This document shows, one piece after another, positions 45,995-54,707 of a stretch of 64,000 nt of DNA (position 1 is the stretch's first letter; each line of letters starts with the position of its first letter). A model generated the notes under the pieces. That model was not told where the DNA came from. It saw only the letters and a list, made by a program, of their open reading frames with translations, and did no database searches. This DNA is from Herbidospora mongoliensis (GTDB lineage: Bacteria > Actinomycetota > Actinomycetes > Streptosporangiales > Streptosporangiaceae). The position numbers and the translations under genes are program-made. The stretch is from NCBI RefSeq assembly GCF_001570545.1, contig NZ_BBXD01000022.1, positions 62,001 through 126,000 of the forward strand, in the 5' to 3' direction.

Positions 45995-46314
45995 AGGACT
46001 CTGCGGATCTCGCTCACCCCGTCGCCGACGATCCGGCGGAACCGGCGGGCCAGCTCCAGCATCTCCTCCTCGGAGCGCACCTCCACCAGGGCGAAGCCGA
46101 CGACGGCCTCCTTGGCCTCGGTGAACGGCCCGTCCGTGACGGTGATCTCGGAGCCGGCGGAGGTCATCCGGACGCCGCCCGGCTCCAGCCCGCCGGTGGC
46201 CAGCAGGATGCCCTTGGCGCTCATCTCCTGGATGTAGGCGCCCATCTCGGCGAACAGCTTCTCGTCGGGGGCGGGGGTGTTCTCGTCGGCCAGGCTCATC
46301 AGCAGGTAACGCAT
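45991..46314 (-). CDS. YCII/DGPF-domain protein
   Basis: A 107-residue ferredoxin-like protein of the YCII-related family with the defining DGPFTEAKE motif and MRYLLMSLADE start. DGPF proteins are encoded beside ECF42 sigma factors and are the likely regulon members; their biochemical role is unknown, although the fold suggests a small-molecule enzyme. ATG 46314 is preceded by AGGGAGAG. It overlaps the sigma factor start by 4 bp, so both are made together. Confidence 0.9.
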   Translation of the reverse strand: MRYLLMSLADENTPAPDEKLFAEMGAYIQEMSAKGILLATGGLEPGGVRMTSAGSEITVTDGPFTEAKEAVVGFALVEVRSEEEMLELARRFRRIVGDGVSEIRRVL

Positions 46315-46371
46315 CTCGGGTCTCTCCCTTGGTCGTTCGGTGTCTGTACTGGAACGTCGATCCTCGGATGT

Positions 46372-46397
46372 GACAGGGAACGGGGGTGTTCCCTGTC
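46372..46397. promoter_or_regulatory. Perfect dyad between the sigma/YCII genes and DUF998 gene
   Basis: GACAGGGAAC (46372-46381) and GTTCCCTGTC (46388-46397) are perfect 10-base inverted repeats with a 6-base spacer. They sit near the middle of the 136 bp divergent intergenic region, as expected for a dimeric repressor or activator site serving both directions. Confidence 0.6.
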
Positions 46398-46450
46398 CTA
46401 TCGCACATTCGACGTCAGAGCGAGAGACACCGACCAGAAAGAGGCCTCCG

Positions 46451-47083
46451 ATGACCGCCGTCGCCGTCACCGCTCCGTCCACCACCCGCACGTTGCTCGT
46501 CTGCGCCGCCGTCGTCGGGCCGCTCTGGTCGGCGGTGTCGCTGACCCAGGCCGCCACCCGCGAGGGCTTCGACCTGACGCGCCACCCGCTCAGCCTGCTC
46601 AGCACCGGCTCCCTGGGCTGGCTGCAGATCGGCAACTTCGTGGTCGCCGGCCTCCTGATCCTCGCCGGGGCGGCCGGATTCCGCCGCGTGCTCGACAGCG
46701 CATGGGTGCCCCGGCTGGTCGCCGCCTCCGGCGCCGGGATGATCGCCGCCGGCGTCTTCACGATGGACCCGGGTGACGGCTTCCCCGTCGGCACCCCGGC
46801 CGGGCCGGGCACGCTCGGCCTGAGCGGCATCGGCCACATGGCCGCCGGGTCGATCACCTTCTTCGCCCTGATCGCCACCTGCTACGTCCTCGGACGGCAC
46901 TTCTCCCGCGCCGGCGACCGCCGCGCCGCCGTCGCCTCCCGCGTCGCCGGGACGGCCCTGCTCGCGGGCGACCTCTGGGCGATGAGCGGAGGGAAGGCCG
47001 GTTCGCTGACCCTCGCCGTCGGGGCCATCAGCGCGATGCTCTGGGTCTCCTGGGTCGCCGCCCGCCATCTCCGCACCGTCTGA
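46451..47083 (+). CDS. DUF998 integral membrane protein
   Basis: A 210-residue protein with six hydrophobic segments and the DUF998 wording (FDLTRHPLSLLSTGSLGWLQ, FTMDPGDGFP, GHMAAGSITFF). Members are often encoded near ECF sigma factors and YCII proteins in actinobacteria; the function is unknown. GAGG lies six bases before ATG 46451. It diverges from the sigma/YCII pair across the dyad described at 46372 and may be under the same control. Confidence 0.8.
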   Translation: MTAVAVTAPSTTRTLLVCAAVVGPLWSAVSLTQAATREGFDLTRHPLSLLSTGSLGWLQIGNFVVAGLLILAGAAGFRRVLDSAWVPRLVAASGAGMIAAGVFTMDPGDGFPVGTPAGPGTLGLSGIGHMAAGSITFFALIATCYVLGRHFSRAGDRRAAVASRVAGTALLAGDLWAMSGGKAGSLTLAVGAISAMLWVSWVAARHLRTV

Positions 47084-47114
47084 CTCCGCACCCCATCTGA
47101 AAGGAACGAAGGAC

Positions 47115-47459
47115 ATGACCACGATCGACGAGTACGTCGCCACCCTGCCCGAGCTCCAGCGCGACCTGGCCCTGCGGCTGCTCCCACTGATCGAGACCGC
47201 GTTCCCCGGCGCCGGCGCCGTCTGGCACGGCCACCCGGTCTGGAGCCGCGGCGACCGTCCCGGCAAGGACCCTGTCTGCTTCATCAAGTCCTACCCGTCC
47301 CACCTGACCTTCGGCCTCTGGCACGGCCAGCGTGTCGCCGACCCCTCCGGCCGCCTCGCCCCGGGCAGCCGGGAGATGGCCTCGGTCAAACTCCGCGACC
47401 CCGGAGACCTCGACCCCGGCCTGTTCGGTGAGTGGCTCGCCCAGGCTGTCCGAACGTGA
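47115..47459 (+). CDS. DUF1801-like small protein
   Basis: A 114-residue protein with MTTIDEYVATLPELQRDLALRL (quoted loosely), AVWHGHPVWSRGDRP, FIKSYPSHLTFGLWHG and MASVKLRD, the pattern of DUF1801/YdhG-like proteins of the frataxin-like fold. No catalytic function is established. It follows the DUF998 gene by 31 bases with GAAGGAC as ribosome-binding site and converges with the adenosyltransferase gene, whose stop is 9 bases away. Confidence 0.75.
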   Translation: MTTIDEYVATLPELQRDLALRLLPLIETAFPGAGAVWHGHPVWSRGDRPGKDPVCFIKSYPSHLTFGLWHGQRVADPSGRLAPGSREMASVKLRDPGDLDPGLFGEWLAQAVRT

Positions 47460-47468
47460 CTACTGGCT

Positions 47469-48056
47469 CTAGCGGGTGCCGCCCGGCTTCCACAGGATCT
47501 CGTCGCCGTTCGAGGACACCCGGCACAGGATGAACAGCAGGTCGCTCAGCCGGTTCAGGTAGGTCGCCGTGAGGGGGTTCATGTCGCCGTGGACCTCCAG
47601 CGCCGCCCAGGTCGATCTTTCGGCGCGGCGGGTGACCGTGCGGGCCACGTGGAGCAGGGCGGTGCCGGCGGAGCCGCCCGGGAGGATGAACGACCGCAAC
47701 GGCTTCAGGCGGGTGTTGAACTCGTCGCACTGTGATTCCAGCCAGTCCACGTACGACGCCTCGACCCGCAGGGGCGGGAACTCCGGGTCGTCGACGATCG
47801 GCGTGCACAGGTCGGCGCCCACGTCGAACAGCTCGTTCTGCACACGCAGCAGCACCGCGCCGATGTCCTCCGGCAGGCCGCCCATCGCCAGGGCGACGCC
47901 GATCGCCGCGTTGGCCTCGTCCACGTCGGCGTAGGCCGCCAGCCGGGGGTCGGTCTTGGGGGTCCGGCTCATGTCGCCCAGGGCCGTCGAGCCGTCGTCT
48001 CCCGTCCTGGTGTAGATCTTCGAAAGCACTACCGGCTGGTCGTTGTCGCGCGTCAT
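47469..48056 (-). CDS. Cob(I)alamin adenosyltransferase, PduO type
   Basis: Transfers adenosyl from ATP to cob(I)alamin to make coenzyme B12. The 195-residue helical-bundle enzyme shows KIYTRTGDDGSTAL (ATP site), VDEANAAIGVAL, LFDVGADLCTP, FILPGGS and ARTVTRRAER with the conserved arginines, and LNRLSDLLFIL. ATG 48056 gives the family start; the frame is open a further 31 codons. It stands alone, next to ABC transporter genes without an obvious link. Confidence 0.92.
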   Translation of the reverse strand: MTRDNDQPVVLSKIYTRTGDDGSTALGDMSRTPKTDPRLAAYADVDEANAAIGVALAMGGLPEDIGAVLLRVQNELFDVGADLCTPIVDDPEFPPLRVEASYVDWLESQCDEFNTRLKPLRSFILPGGSAGTALLHVARTVTRRAERSTWAALEVHGDMNPLTATYLNRLSDLLFILCRVSSNGDEILWKPGGTR

Positions 48057-48160
48057 ACCGCCAAGCGTAGCCATGTGGCAAATGTCATACGGATCAGCTG
48101 CGGAATCCCCACCAAGCCGCTGATTTCCACGTCTACGCACCTTCGTCAAGTAAAGGAAAG

Positions 48161-49048
48161 ATGGGGGTCATGTTGGAGATCAGGGGATTGAGGAAGACAT
48201 TCGGGGCCGGCAAGGTCGCCCTCGACGGGGTGAGCTTCGCGGTCCCCGCCGGGCAGATGTTCGGCTTCGTCGGCGCCAACGGGGCCGGCAAGACGACGAC
48301 GATGCGGATCGTCATGAAGGTCCTGGCGGCGGACGAGGGCGAGGTCATCTGGAACGGGCGGCCGCTGACGTTCACCGAGCGGCGGACCTTCGGATACATG
48401 CCGGAGGAGCGCGGGCTCTACCAGAAGATGCGGGTCGGGGAGCAGATCGACTACTTCGGCCGGCTGCACGGGCTGGACGCCGCCACGGTCGGCAAGTCGC
48501 GCGACGCGCTCGTCGAGCGGCTCGGGCTGACCGCGCGGGTCGGCGACACCGTCGAGTCGCTCTCTCTGGGCAACCAGCAGCGCGTCCAGCTCGCGGTGGC
48601 CCTCATCCACGATCCCGAGCTGCTCATCCTCGACGAGCCGTTCTCGGGGCTCGACCCGATCGCGGTCGACGTGCTGGCCGAGGTGCTGCACGAGCGGGCC
48701 CGGGGCGGGGTGCCCGTGATCTTCTCCAGTCACCAGCTCGAACTGGTCGAGCGGCTCTGCGACGCCGTCGGGATCGTCTCGGCCGGGCGCATGGTGGCCA
48801 GCGGGACCGTCGACGAGCTGCGCGACGCCGAGGGGCGGCGGCTGCGCGTCGTCGTCCGCGACGCGAAGCCCGGCTGGGCCGAGGGCCTGCCGGGAGAGCT
48901 GAGCAAAGACGGTGACCGCGACGTGCTGACGGTCGTCGGGGGCGATGACCAGACCGTGCTCAGGAAGGCCACGGAGGCCGGGCACGTCGAGTTCTTCGGC
49001 GTCGAGCGCCCCACCCTGGTCGAGATCTTCAGAGAGGCAGTGGCATGA
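48161..49048 (+). CDS. ABC transporter ATP-binding protein (export type)
   Basis: A 295-residue ATPase with GANGAGKTT (38-46), the Q-loop region YMPEERGLYQKM, the signature LSLGNQQRV and LLILDEPFSGLDP as Walker B. The YMPEERGLYQKM wording and the C-terminal domain are those of NatA-like ATPases that pair with NatB-type permeases. A weak ribosome-binding site (AAAGGA) precedes ATG 48161; ATG 48170 is also possible. Its stop overlaps the permease start (ATGA). Confidence 0.92.
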   Translation: MGVMLEIRGLRKTFGAGKVALDGVSFAVPAGQMFGFVGANGAGKTTTMRIVMKVLAADEGEVIWNGRPLTFTERRTFGYMPEERGLYQKMRVGEQIDYFGRLHGLDAATVGKSRDALVERLGLTARVGDTVESLSLGNQQRVQLAVALIHDPELLILDEPFSGLDPIAVDVLAEVLHERARGGVPVIFSSHQLELVERLCDAVGIVSAGRMVASGTVDELRDAEGRRLRVVVRDAKPGWAEGLPGELSKDGDRDVLTVVGGDDQTVLRKATEAGHVEFFGVERPTLVEIFREAVA

Positions 49049-50154
49049 GCGGTCTGTTGCTGGTGGCCGGGCGCGAGATCAGCACCCAGGTCAGGACCCG
49101 CGCGTTCGTGATCGGTCTGCTCGTCTCGGTGGTGCTGGTCGGCGGGCTCGCGTTCGCGCCCAAGCTGTTCGGCGGGCCGGACGAGTACAACCTGGGGCGG
49201 GTGGGCGGTCAGGAACTGGCCATCCAGGCGCTCGCCCCGGACGCGAAGATCACGTGGAAGACCTATCCGGACGAGAAGGCCGCCACCACGGCGGTGCTCG
49301 ACGGTGACATCGACGTCGCCGTCGTCGACTCCAAGCGGGTGCTGACCAACGGCGAGATCGACGACCAGCTCGGGCTGATGCTGCAGAGCGCCAACCGGGA
49401 GGCGCAGATCGGCGCCGCCGGGGTGACCATCACGCCGCTGCAGGTGCAGTCGGTCGGGGCGGACACCCGCTACGAGTCGGCCCGGCAGGGCATCGCGACC
49501 GTGATCGTGCTGCTGCTGTTCTTCATGATCATAAGCGCGGTGATGACCGTCGCCATGGGCGTGGTCGAGGAGAAGGGCAGCCGGATCGTCGAGATCCTGC
49601 TCATCTCGATCCGGCCGTGGCAGCTGCTCGGCGGCAAGATCCTCGGGCTCGGCGTCGTCGGGTTCCTCAACCTGGTGGCGGTGGTGGCCGCCGGCCTCGT
49701 CGGGGCGTTCCTCTCCGGGTTCGCCGCCGACTTCCCGCCCGGCATGACGGGCATCGTGGTCAGCGCCGTCCTCTGGTGGATCCTCGGCTACGCCTTCTTC
49801 GCCGTCCTCGCCGGGTCGCTCGCGTCACTGGTGTCGCGGCAGGAGGAAGTCGGCAACGTGCTGCAGCCGATGATGCTGCTGTTCATGATCTCGTACGGTG
49901 TCTCGTTCTTCGCCTCCGCCAACCCCGACCACCCGGTCTCCGAGATCCTCTCGTTCGTGCCGCCGTTCTCCTCGATGGTCATGCCCGTGCGGATGGCCGC
50001 CTCGGAGGTGGCGATCTGGGAGGTGCTGCTGTCGGGCGCCCTGATGCTGGTCGCGGTCGCGGGCGTGCTGACGCTGGGCGGGCGCATCTACGAGCGGGCG
50101 GTGCTGCGCACCGGCAAGCGGGTGAAGGTTTCCGAGGTTCTCCGCACGAAGTGA
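49045..50154 (+). CDS. ABC-2 type permease (NatB-like)
   Basis: A 369-residue membrane protein with a first helix near the N-terminus, an extracytoplasmic domain of about 130 residues (EYNLGRVGGQEL, TTAVLDGDIDVAVV), then five helices that include VVEEKGSRIVEILLIS, the NatB-family motif. Partner of the ATPase at 48161. Such pairs export Na+ or remove antimicrobial compounds. A histidine kinase gene follows after 21 bases, suggesting that the exporter is regulated by the adjoining two-component system. Confidence 0.9.
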   Translation: MSGLLLVAGREISTQVRTRAFVIGLLVSVVLVGGLAFAPKLFGGPDEYNLGRVGGQELAIQALAPDAKITWKTYPDEKAATTAVLDGDIDVAVVDSKRVLTNGEIDDQLGLMLQSANREAQIGAAGVTITPLQVQSVGADTRYESARQGIATVIVLLLFFMIISAVMTVAMGVVEEKGSRIVEILLISIRPWQLLGGKILGLGVVGFLNLVAVVAAGLVGAFLSGFAADFPPGMTGIVVSAVLWWILGYAFFAVLAGSLASLVSRQEEVGNVLQPMMLLFMISYGVSFFASANPDHPVSEILSFVPPFSSMVMPVRMAASEVAIWEVLLSGALMLVAVAGVLTLGGRIYERAVLRTGKRVKVSEVLRTK

Positions 50155-50175
50155 CCGACCTAGGATGGGCGGGCG

Positions 50176-51363
50176 ATGGTGGACAAAAGGATCCGAAGAG
50201 TACGACGGGCCGTGAGATGGGTGCTCAACGGCACCCTCGGCCTGGTCTGGTTCTTCGTGTTCGTGGGGCTGGGCACCGAAGTGGGGGTCCGGCCTCTCGT
50301 CCCGTGGCGGGTGATCCCGGCGCTGGTGCTGGTCGTGGTCTTCCACGTCCTCTACCTCCGCATCACCAGGGCCATCCTGGAGAGCCGCGATCCCCGGCGC
50401 GAGCTGATCGCCGGGGCCGTCCTCTCCGTGGCGGTGGCGATCCTGGGCGGCGGTAACGCCCAGAACGGGTGGACGATGGTCGCCTTCGCCTGGCTCTCGG
50501 TGGCCTCCGTCGTCGTGCGGGTGCGCACCGCCTTCCTGCTCGCCATCGGGACCTGGGCGGTCATCACCCCGATCACCATCGCGCAGATGTACTACCTGAT
50601 AGACCCCACGGACGCGGCGGAACTGGCCGGGCTGATCGTCGGCGCGGTCGTCTACACCGCCGTCATGTCCGGCCTGCTGCCCTGGACCAATCGCCTGTGG
50701 GTGTGGATCTGGCGGATCGCCGAGGAGGCCCACGATGGCCGTGAGGCGGGGTCGCGTCTCGCGGTCGCCGAGGAGCGCCTCCGGTTCGCCCGCGACCTGC
50801 ACGACCTGGTCGGCCACCAGCTCTCGGCCATCGCGGTCAAGAGCGAGCTGGCCGTCCGGCTCTCCGGCGACAGCGCGGCGAGCGCCGAGATGGCCGAGGT
50901 GCGCGGCCTGGCCCGCACCGCCCTGCGCGAGCTGCGCGAAGCCGTCAAGGGCTACCGCGAGCTCGACCTGACCGCCGAACTCGCCAGCGTGCGGGGGGTG
51001 CTGGAGGCGGCCGGGATCACCTGCCACCTCAAGCTGCCCTACCGGGACGCCCCCGGCGACACCGCCCCGGTGTTCGCGTGGGTGGTCCGCGAGGCCGTCA
51101 CCAACGTGCTGCGTCACAGCACCGCCACCACCTGCGACATCACGCTGCGGCTCACCCCGGAGGAGACGATCCTCGAGGTGCGCAACAACGGCGTGCGGAA
51201 AGACGCGCTCAAGGACGACGACGGCAGCGGCCTCACCGGGCTGGCCGAACGGCTCGACGCCGTCGGCGGCAAACTGACGGCCGGGGCCGACGGGAAGGGC
51301 GAATTCGTGCTCCGCGCGTCCGCTCCCTCGGCCGAGAAGCCCGTGCTGGCGGCCCGGTTGTGA
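50176..51363 (+). CDS. Two-component sensor histidine kinase (DesK-like)
   Basis: A 395-residue kinase with five to six transmembrane helices (LNGTLGLVWFFVFVGLG and on), then HisKA_3 with RFARDLHDLVGHQLSAIAVK, phospho-accepting H209, and a HATPase_c domain with VVREAVTNVLRHS and DDGSGLTGLAERL. The DLHDLVGHQLS wording places it with DesK/YxjM-like kinases that control ABC exporters. No Shine-Dalgarno is seen, but TAGGAT (50161-50166) lies 9 bases before the ATG, so it may also have a leaderless transcript. Its stop overlaps the regulator start by 4 bp. Confidence 0.9.
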   Translation: MVDKRIRRVRRAVRWVLNGTLGLVWFFVFVGLGTEVGVRPLVPWRVIPALVLVVVFHVLYLRITRAILESRDPRRELIAGAVLSVAVAILGGGNAQNGWTMVAFAWLSVASVVVRVRTAFLLAIGTWAVITPITIAQMYYLIDPTDAAELAGLIVGAVVYTAVMSGLLPWTNRLWVWIWRIAEEAHDGREAGSRLAVAEERLRFARDLHDLVGHQLSAIAVKSELAVRLSGDSAASAEMAEVRGLARTALRELREAVKGYRELDLTAELASVRGVLEAAGITCHLKLPYRDAPGDTAPVFAWVVREAVTNVLRHSTATTCDITLRLTPEETILEVRNNGVRKDALKDDDGSGLTGLAERLDAVGGKLTAGADGKGEFVLRASAPSAEKPVLAARL

Positions 51364-51953
51364 TCAGGATTCTGCTGGCCGACGACGAGCACCTGATCCG
51401 GCAGGCCATCGCGACCCTGCTCGGCCTGGAGCCCGACATCTCCGTCGTGGCTCAGGTCGCGCGGGGTGACCTGGTGGCCGCCGCGGTGGGCGAGCACGCG
51501 CCCGACGTGCTCGTGCTCGACGTCGAGATGCCCGGCATGGACGGCCTGAGCGTCGCCGAGTCGCTGCCCGGTCAGGCCATGCTGATCCTGACCAGCTTCG
51601 GCCGGCCCGGCTACCTGCGCCGCGCGCTGGCGGCGGGGGTGCGTGGATTCGTCCCGAAAGACGCCTCCGCCGAAGAGCTGGCCGCCGCCATCCGGAAGGT
51701 GCACGCGGGCGGCCGCTACCTCGATCCCGAGATGGCCGCCTCGGCCATGATGGCGGGGGAGTCACCGCTGACCGAGCGAGAGCGGGACGCGCTCGCGCTG
51801 GCCGCCTCGGGCGCGTCGGTCAGTGAGATCGCCGCGTCGCTGCACCTCAGCGAGGGCACGGTCCGCAACTACCTGTCCAACGCGATCGCCAAACTGGGCG
51901 CGGTCAACCGGATCGGGGCGATCCGGACGGCTCAGGACATGGGCTGGATCTGA
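51360..51953 (+). CDS. LuxR-type response regulator
   Basis: A 197-residue DNA-binding partner of the kinase at 50176. The receiver has D8/D9, phospho-acceptor D54 in VLVLDVEMPGMDGL and K in FVPKDAS; the C-terminal helix-turn-helix is LTERERDALALAASGASVSE followed by LHLSEGTVRNYLSNA. The start is GTG 51360, overlapping the kinase stop (GTGA). It is likely to regulate the upstream ABC genes. Part of one unit: ATPase, permease, kinase, regulator. Confidence 0.92.
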   Translation: MIRILLADDEHLIRQAIATLLGLEPDISVVAQVARGDLVAAAVGEHAPDVLVLDVEMPGMDGLSVAESLPGQAMLILTSFGRPGYLRRALAAGVRGFVPKDASAEELAAAIRKVHAGGRYLDPEMAASAMMAGESPLTERERDALALAASGASVSEIAASLHLSEGTVRNYLSNAIAKLGAVNRIGAIRTAQDMGWI

Positions 51954-52144
51954 CGGGTCGTTCCCGGCCCATATCGGCTTTCTGTGTCATGGTGTGACTA
52001 CGGAACGTGATCTCGTTTCGCCCGCTCCGGGGCGCCAATCCCGGTGTTCACATATTTGCGGCCACTGGCCCGCCGCCTCACAGAGTCTCCTCACCGGGTT
52101 TTCAGGTAAGGCTCTGAAGGCGGGCCAGGGTCCGCGGATGCAGG

Positions 52145-52753
52145 TCAGGCCTGAAACGATCGGCGAAACACGTGTACGGCGGTCGCGACCAGCAGTTCCT
52201 TCTCCGGCCGGTCGTCGGAGAGGACCCATTCGATGAGCAGCTCGGTGAGCGCCCCTATGAGCGCCAGCGCCAGCAGGTGGAGCTCGGCGGGCAGCTCCTC
52301 CTGTAATCCCTTGAGTGAGCTCTCGATCATGGTGGTGAACCCGGCGACCGCCTTCTGCCGCGACCCCGATAAGACGTCGCCGGCGCGGCGCACCTCCAGG
52401 TGCATGATCCGGGCGCGGCGCACGTCCAGCGTGACGTACCGCACATACTCGGTTATCCCGGCGACGATCCGCCCCTCCAGGGTGGGCGGGGCGTTCTCGA
52501 TGGCGACGCCGACCGAGCTCAACGTGTCTTCGACGCAGCGTTCGTAGACGGCCCGCATCAGCTCTTCGCGGCCCGCGAAGCACTCGTAGAACGCCCGGTT
52601 GGAGATGTGCGCGGTCGAGCAGAGCTTCTCGATCGTGGTCGCGTGGAACCCAGGCTTGGAGAACAGGCCGTAGGCGGCCGTGATGAGCCGCTCCCGGCGA
52701 TCGGCGACACGCTCCTCCGCCGACATCCCCCGATATTCTCGTCCCGTCACCAT
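52145..52753 (-). CDS. TetR-family transcriptional regulator
   Basis: A 202-residue repressor-type protein. The N-terminal helix-turn-helix has DRRERLITAAYGLFS, FHATTIEKLCSTAHIS and NRAFYECFAGREELM; the rest is a helical ligand-binding domain. ATG 52753 follows GAGG at 4 bases; GTG 52750 is equally well placed and the frame is open to 52789. It lies between two inverted ABC/two-component units and could regulate either; the ligand is unknown. Confidence 0.88.
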   Translation of the reverse strand: MVTGREYRGMSAEERVADRRERLITAAYGLFSKPGFHATTIEKLCSTAHISNRAFYECFAGREELMRAVYERCVEDTLSSVGVAIENAPPTLEGRIVAGITEYVRYVTLDVRRARIMHLEVRRAGDVLSGSRQKAVAGFTTMIESSLKGLQEELPAELHLLALALIGALTELLIEWVLSDDRPEKELLVATAVHVFRRSFQA

Positions 52754-52815
52754 CTCACCTCGCCGTCCTGGCCCCCCAGAAGCCACCATTATGGACGCAA
52801 GATCTTTTTAACGGA

Positions 52816-52845
52816 AGTATCGGGAAATTAGCAGCTTTTATGCAA
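52816..52845 (-). promoter_or_regulatory. Candidate promoter of the TetR gene
   Basis: On the minus strand TTGCAT (52840-52845) and GATACT (52816-52821) are 18 bases apart in an AT-rich spacer. The transcript would begin about 55 bases before ATG 52753. Confidence 0.35.
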
Positions 52846-52863
52846 CCTGGTTATCGGATGTCA

Positions 52864-53481
52864 CTAAAGCAGACCCCGGTGCAGCGCCGTGGTGACGGCG
52901 GCCGTCCGGTCGGAGACGCCCAGCTTGCCGAACACCCGCAGGAGATGGGTCTTCACGGTCGTCTCGCTGATGAACAACTCCCGGCCGATCTCCCCGTTGG
53001 TCAGTCCGCGCGCCACCAGAGACAGTACCTCGGTCTCCCGGGGTGACAGTGACTCGATTACGGGTGCCCGCATCCGGGTCACCAATCTGGTCGCCACACT
53101 TGGTGACAAGACTGTTTCGCCCCGCGCCGCGGCCTTGATCGCGCCCAGCAGGTCGGCGCGCGAGGTGTCCTTCAGCAGATAGCCGGCCGCGCCGGCCTCG
53201 ACGGCCCGCACTATGTCCTGGTCGGTCTCGTAGGTGGTCAGCACGATCACCCGGGCGCCCGGCTGACCGGCCAGAATACGGCTCGTCGCGCCCACCCCGT
53301 CGCCGCCGGGCATCCGCAGGTCCATCAGCACGACGTCGGGCGTGAGCTCGCGGGCCCGCACGACGGCCTCGTCGCCCGACCCCGCCTCGCCCACGACGCT
53401 GATGTCCTCGTGGCCGTCGATCATCCCGCGCAGGCCCTCACGGACCACCGGGTGATCGTCGACGATCATGAGCCGGATCAT
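52864..53481 (-). CDS. LuxR-type response regulator
   Basis: A 205-residue regulator with D8/D9, phospho-acceptor D54 in VVLMDLRMPGGDGV, K in LLKDTS, and the LuxR helix-turn-helix (LSPRETEVLSLVARGLTNGE, ISETTVKTHLLRVFGKL). LiaR/DesR-like. ATG 53481 overlaps the kinase stop by 4 bp, so it is coupled to the sensor at 53478. Likely controls the exporter genes upstream on the same strand. Confidence 0.92.
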   Translation of the reverse strand: MIRLMIVDDHPVVREGLRGMIDGHEDISVVGEAGSGDEAVVRARELTPDVVLMDLRMPGGDGVGATSRILAGQPGARVIVLTTYETDQDIVRAVEAGAAGYLLKDTSRADLLGAIKAAARGETVLSPSVATRLVTRMRAPVIESLSPRETEVLSLVARGLTNGEIGRELFISETTVKTHLLRVFGKLGVSDRTAAVTTALHRGLL

Positions 53482-54707
53482 TTCTCTCCCATCGGCAGCG
53501 TCACGTGCACCGACGCCCCTTCTCCGGGCGCGCTCCTCACGTCGAGGAGCCCGCCCTGCTGTTCGATTCTGGTGCGCATGCCCCGGAGGCCGAACCCGGC
53601 CCCCGTCGCTGGGTCGAAGCCGATGCCGTCGTCGCGGACCGTCAGAGTGACCTCGGCGGAGCCGTACTCGACTGAAACTTTCACGGACCGGGCCGCGGCG
53701 TGCTTGCGGACGTTGGCCAGCGCCTCCTGCGTGGTCCTGATCAGCACCACCTCGCTGCTCGGGGGCAGCTTGCGCGACTCGCCGTCGACCGTGTGGGACA
53801 CGGTGACGCCGATCTCCTCCGACAGCCGCGTCGACAGCCGCCGCAGCGCGTCGTCGAGGGTGGATCCGTCGAGCGGCGCCGGGCTGAGGGCCGCGACCAG
53901 CGCGCGGGCCTCGGCCAGGTTCTCCCGGGCCGTCTGTACGGCCAGACTCAGATGCCGCGCCGGATCGCGCCCGGCCTGGGCGGCCTGGATGAGCATGATG
54001 ATGCTGGTGAACCCCTGCGCGATCGTGTCGTGGATCTCCCCGGCCAGCCGCTCCCGCTCGGCCAGCACACCCTTCTCGATCGACAACCGCGCCACCTCGG
54101 CCTCGCTGGCCTCCAGCTGCCGGATCAGGTCGGCGCGTTCGGCGCTCTGGCGGATGATCCGGGTGATCCACGGCCCGAACACCACCGAGAAGGTGATCGC
54201 GATCACGGTGGTGCCGCCGAACCTGATCAGGTCCCCGACCGTCATCAGCGGCTCGCCGAAGAAGCGGATGGCCGGGGCCAGGTTGAGAGTCACCGTCGCC
54301 AGGGCCGCCGGCCGCACGCTCAGCAGCATGAACAGCTGCGGGCAGATCGCGAACAGGCCGAACGTGGCGTTGGGCACGATCAGCGTGGCCGGGATGAACG
54401 CCAGGATCACCAGGAGCACGTAGAGCAGCGCCTGGACGCTGTCCTCCTCCTCGCGCATCAGCGACCGGCGGCCGACCACGACGTAGAAGACCGCGCAGAC
54501 GAGCATCAGGCCGATCGTCGCGGCCTTCGCCCCGCCGGAGGCCGACTCGTCGACCAGGACGAAGACCAGGGCGACCGCCCAGGCGAGGCCGAACAGCAGC
54601 TCCCAGCCCCAGAACGACTCCCAGGCGTTGGACTCGCCGGGGAAGGCGGCCCGGACCTCGGGCCGCCTTCCCCGGAACGCCCTCAGCTCTCGCCGCGGTT
54701 GGTCCAC
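53478..54707 (-). CDS. Two-component sensor histidine kinase (LiaS/DesK-like)
   Basis: About 409 residues: six membrane helices (WELLFGLAWAVALVFVLV onward), a coiled linker (RQLEASEAEVARLSIEKGVL), HisKA_3 with ERLAGEIHDTIAQGFTSI (H226), and HATPase_c (TTQEALANVRKHA, RDDGIGFDPATGAGFGL). The start is uncertain. GTG 54707 would overlap the permease gene by 25 bp and has no ribosome-binding site, and a CTG at 54686 overlaps the permease stop as CTGA, copying the NTGA pattern of this genome. Either way it is coupled to the permease. Confidence 0.85.
   Translation of the reverse strand: MDQPRRELRAFRGRRPEVRAAFPGESNAWESFWGWELLFGLAWAVALVFVLVDESASGGAKAATIGLMLVCAVFYVVVGRRSLMREEEDSVQALLYVLLVILAFIPATLIVPNATFGLFAICPQLFMLLSVRPAALATVTLNLAPAIRFFGEPLMTVGDLIRFGGTTVIAITFSVVFGPWITRIIRQSAERADLIRQLEASEAEVARLSIEKGVLAERERLAGEIHDTIAQGFTSIIMLIQAAQAGRDPARHLSLAVQTARENLAEARALVAALSPAPLDGSTLDDALRRLSTRLSEEIGVTVSHTVDGESRKLPPSSEVVLIRTTQEALANVRKHAAARSVKVSVEYGSAEVTLTVRDDGIGFDPATGAGFGLRGMRTRIEQQGGLLDVRSAPGEGASVHVTLPMGEK

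Noticed and set aside
46407-46414. CGTCGAA on the minus strand as an ECF42 -35 element
   Set aside because: It resembles the reported TGTCGA-type -35, but no matching -10 is found at the expected spacing.
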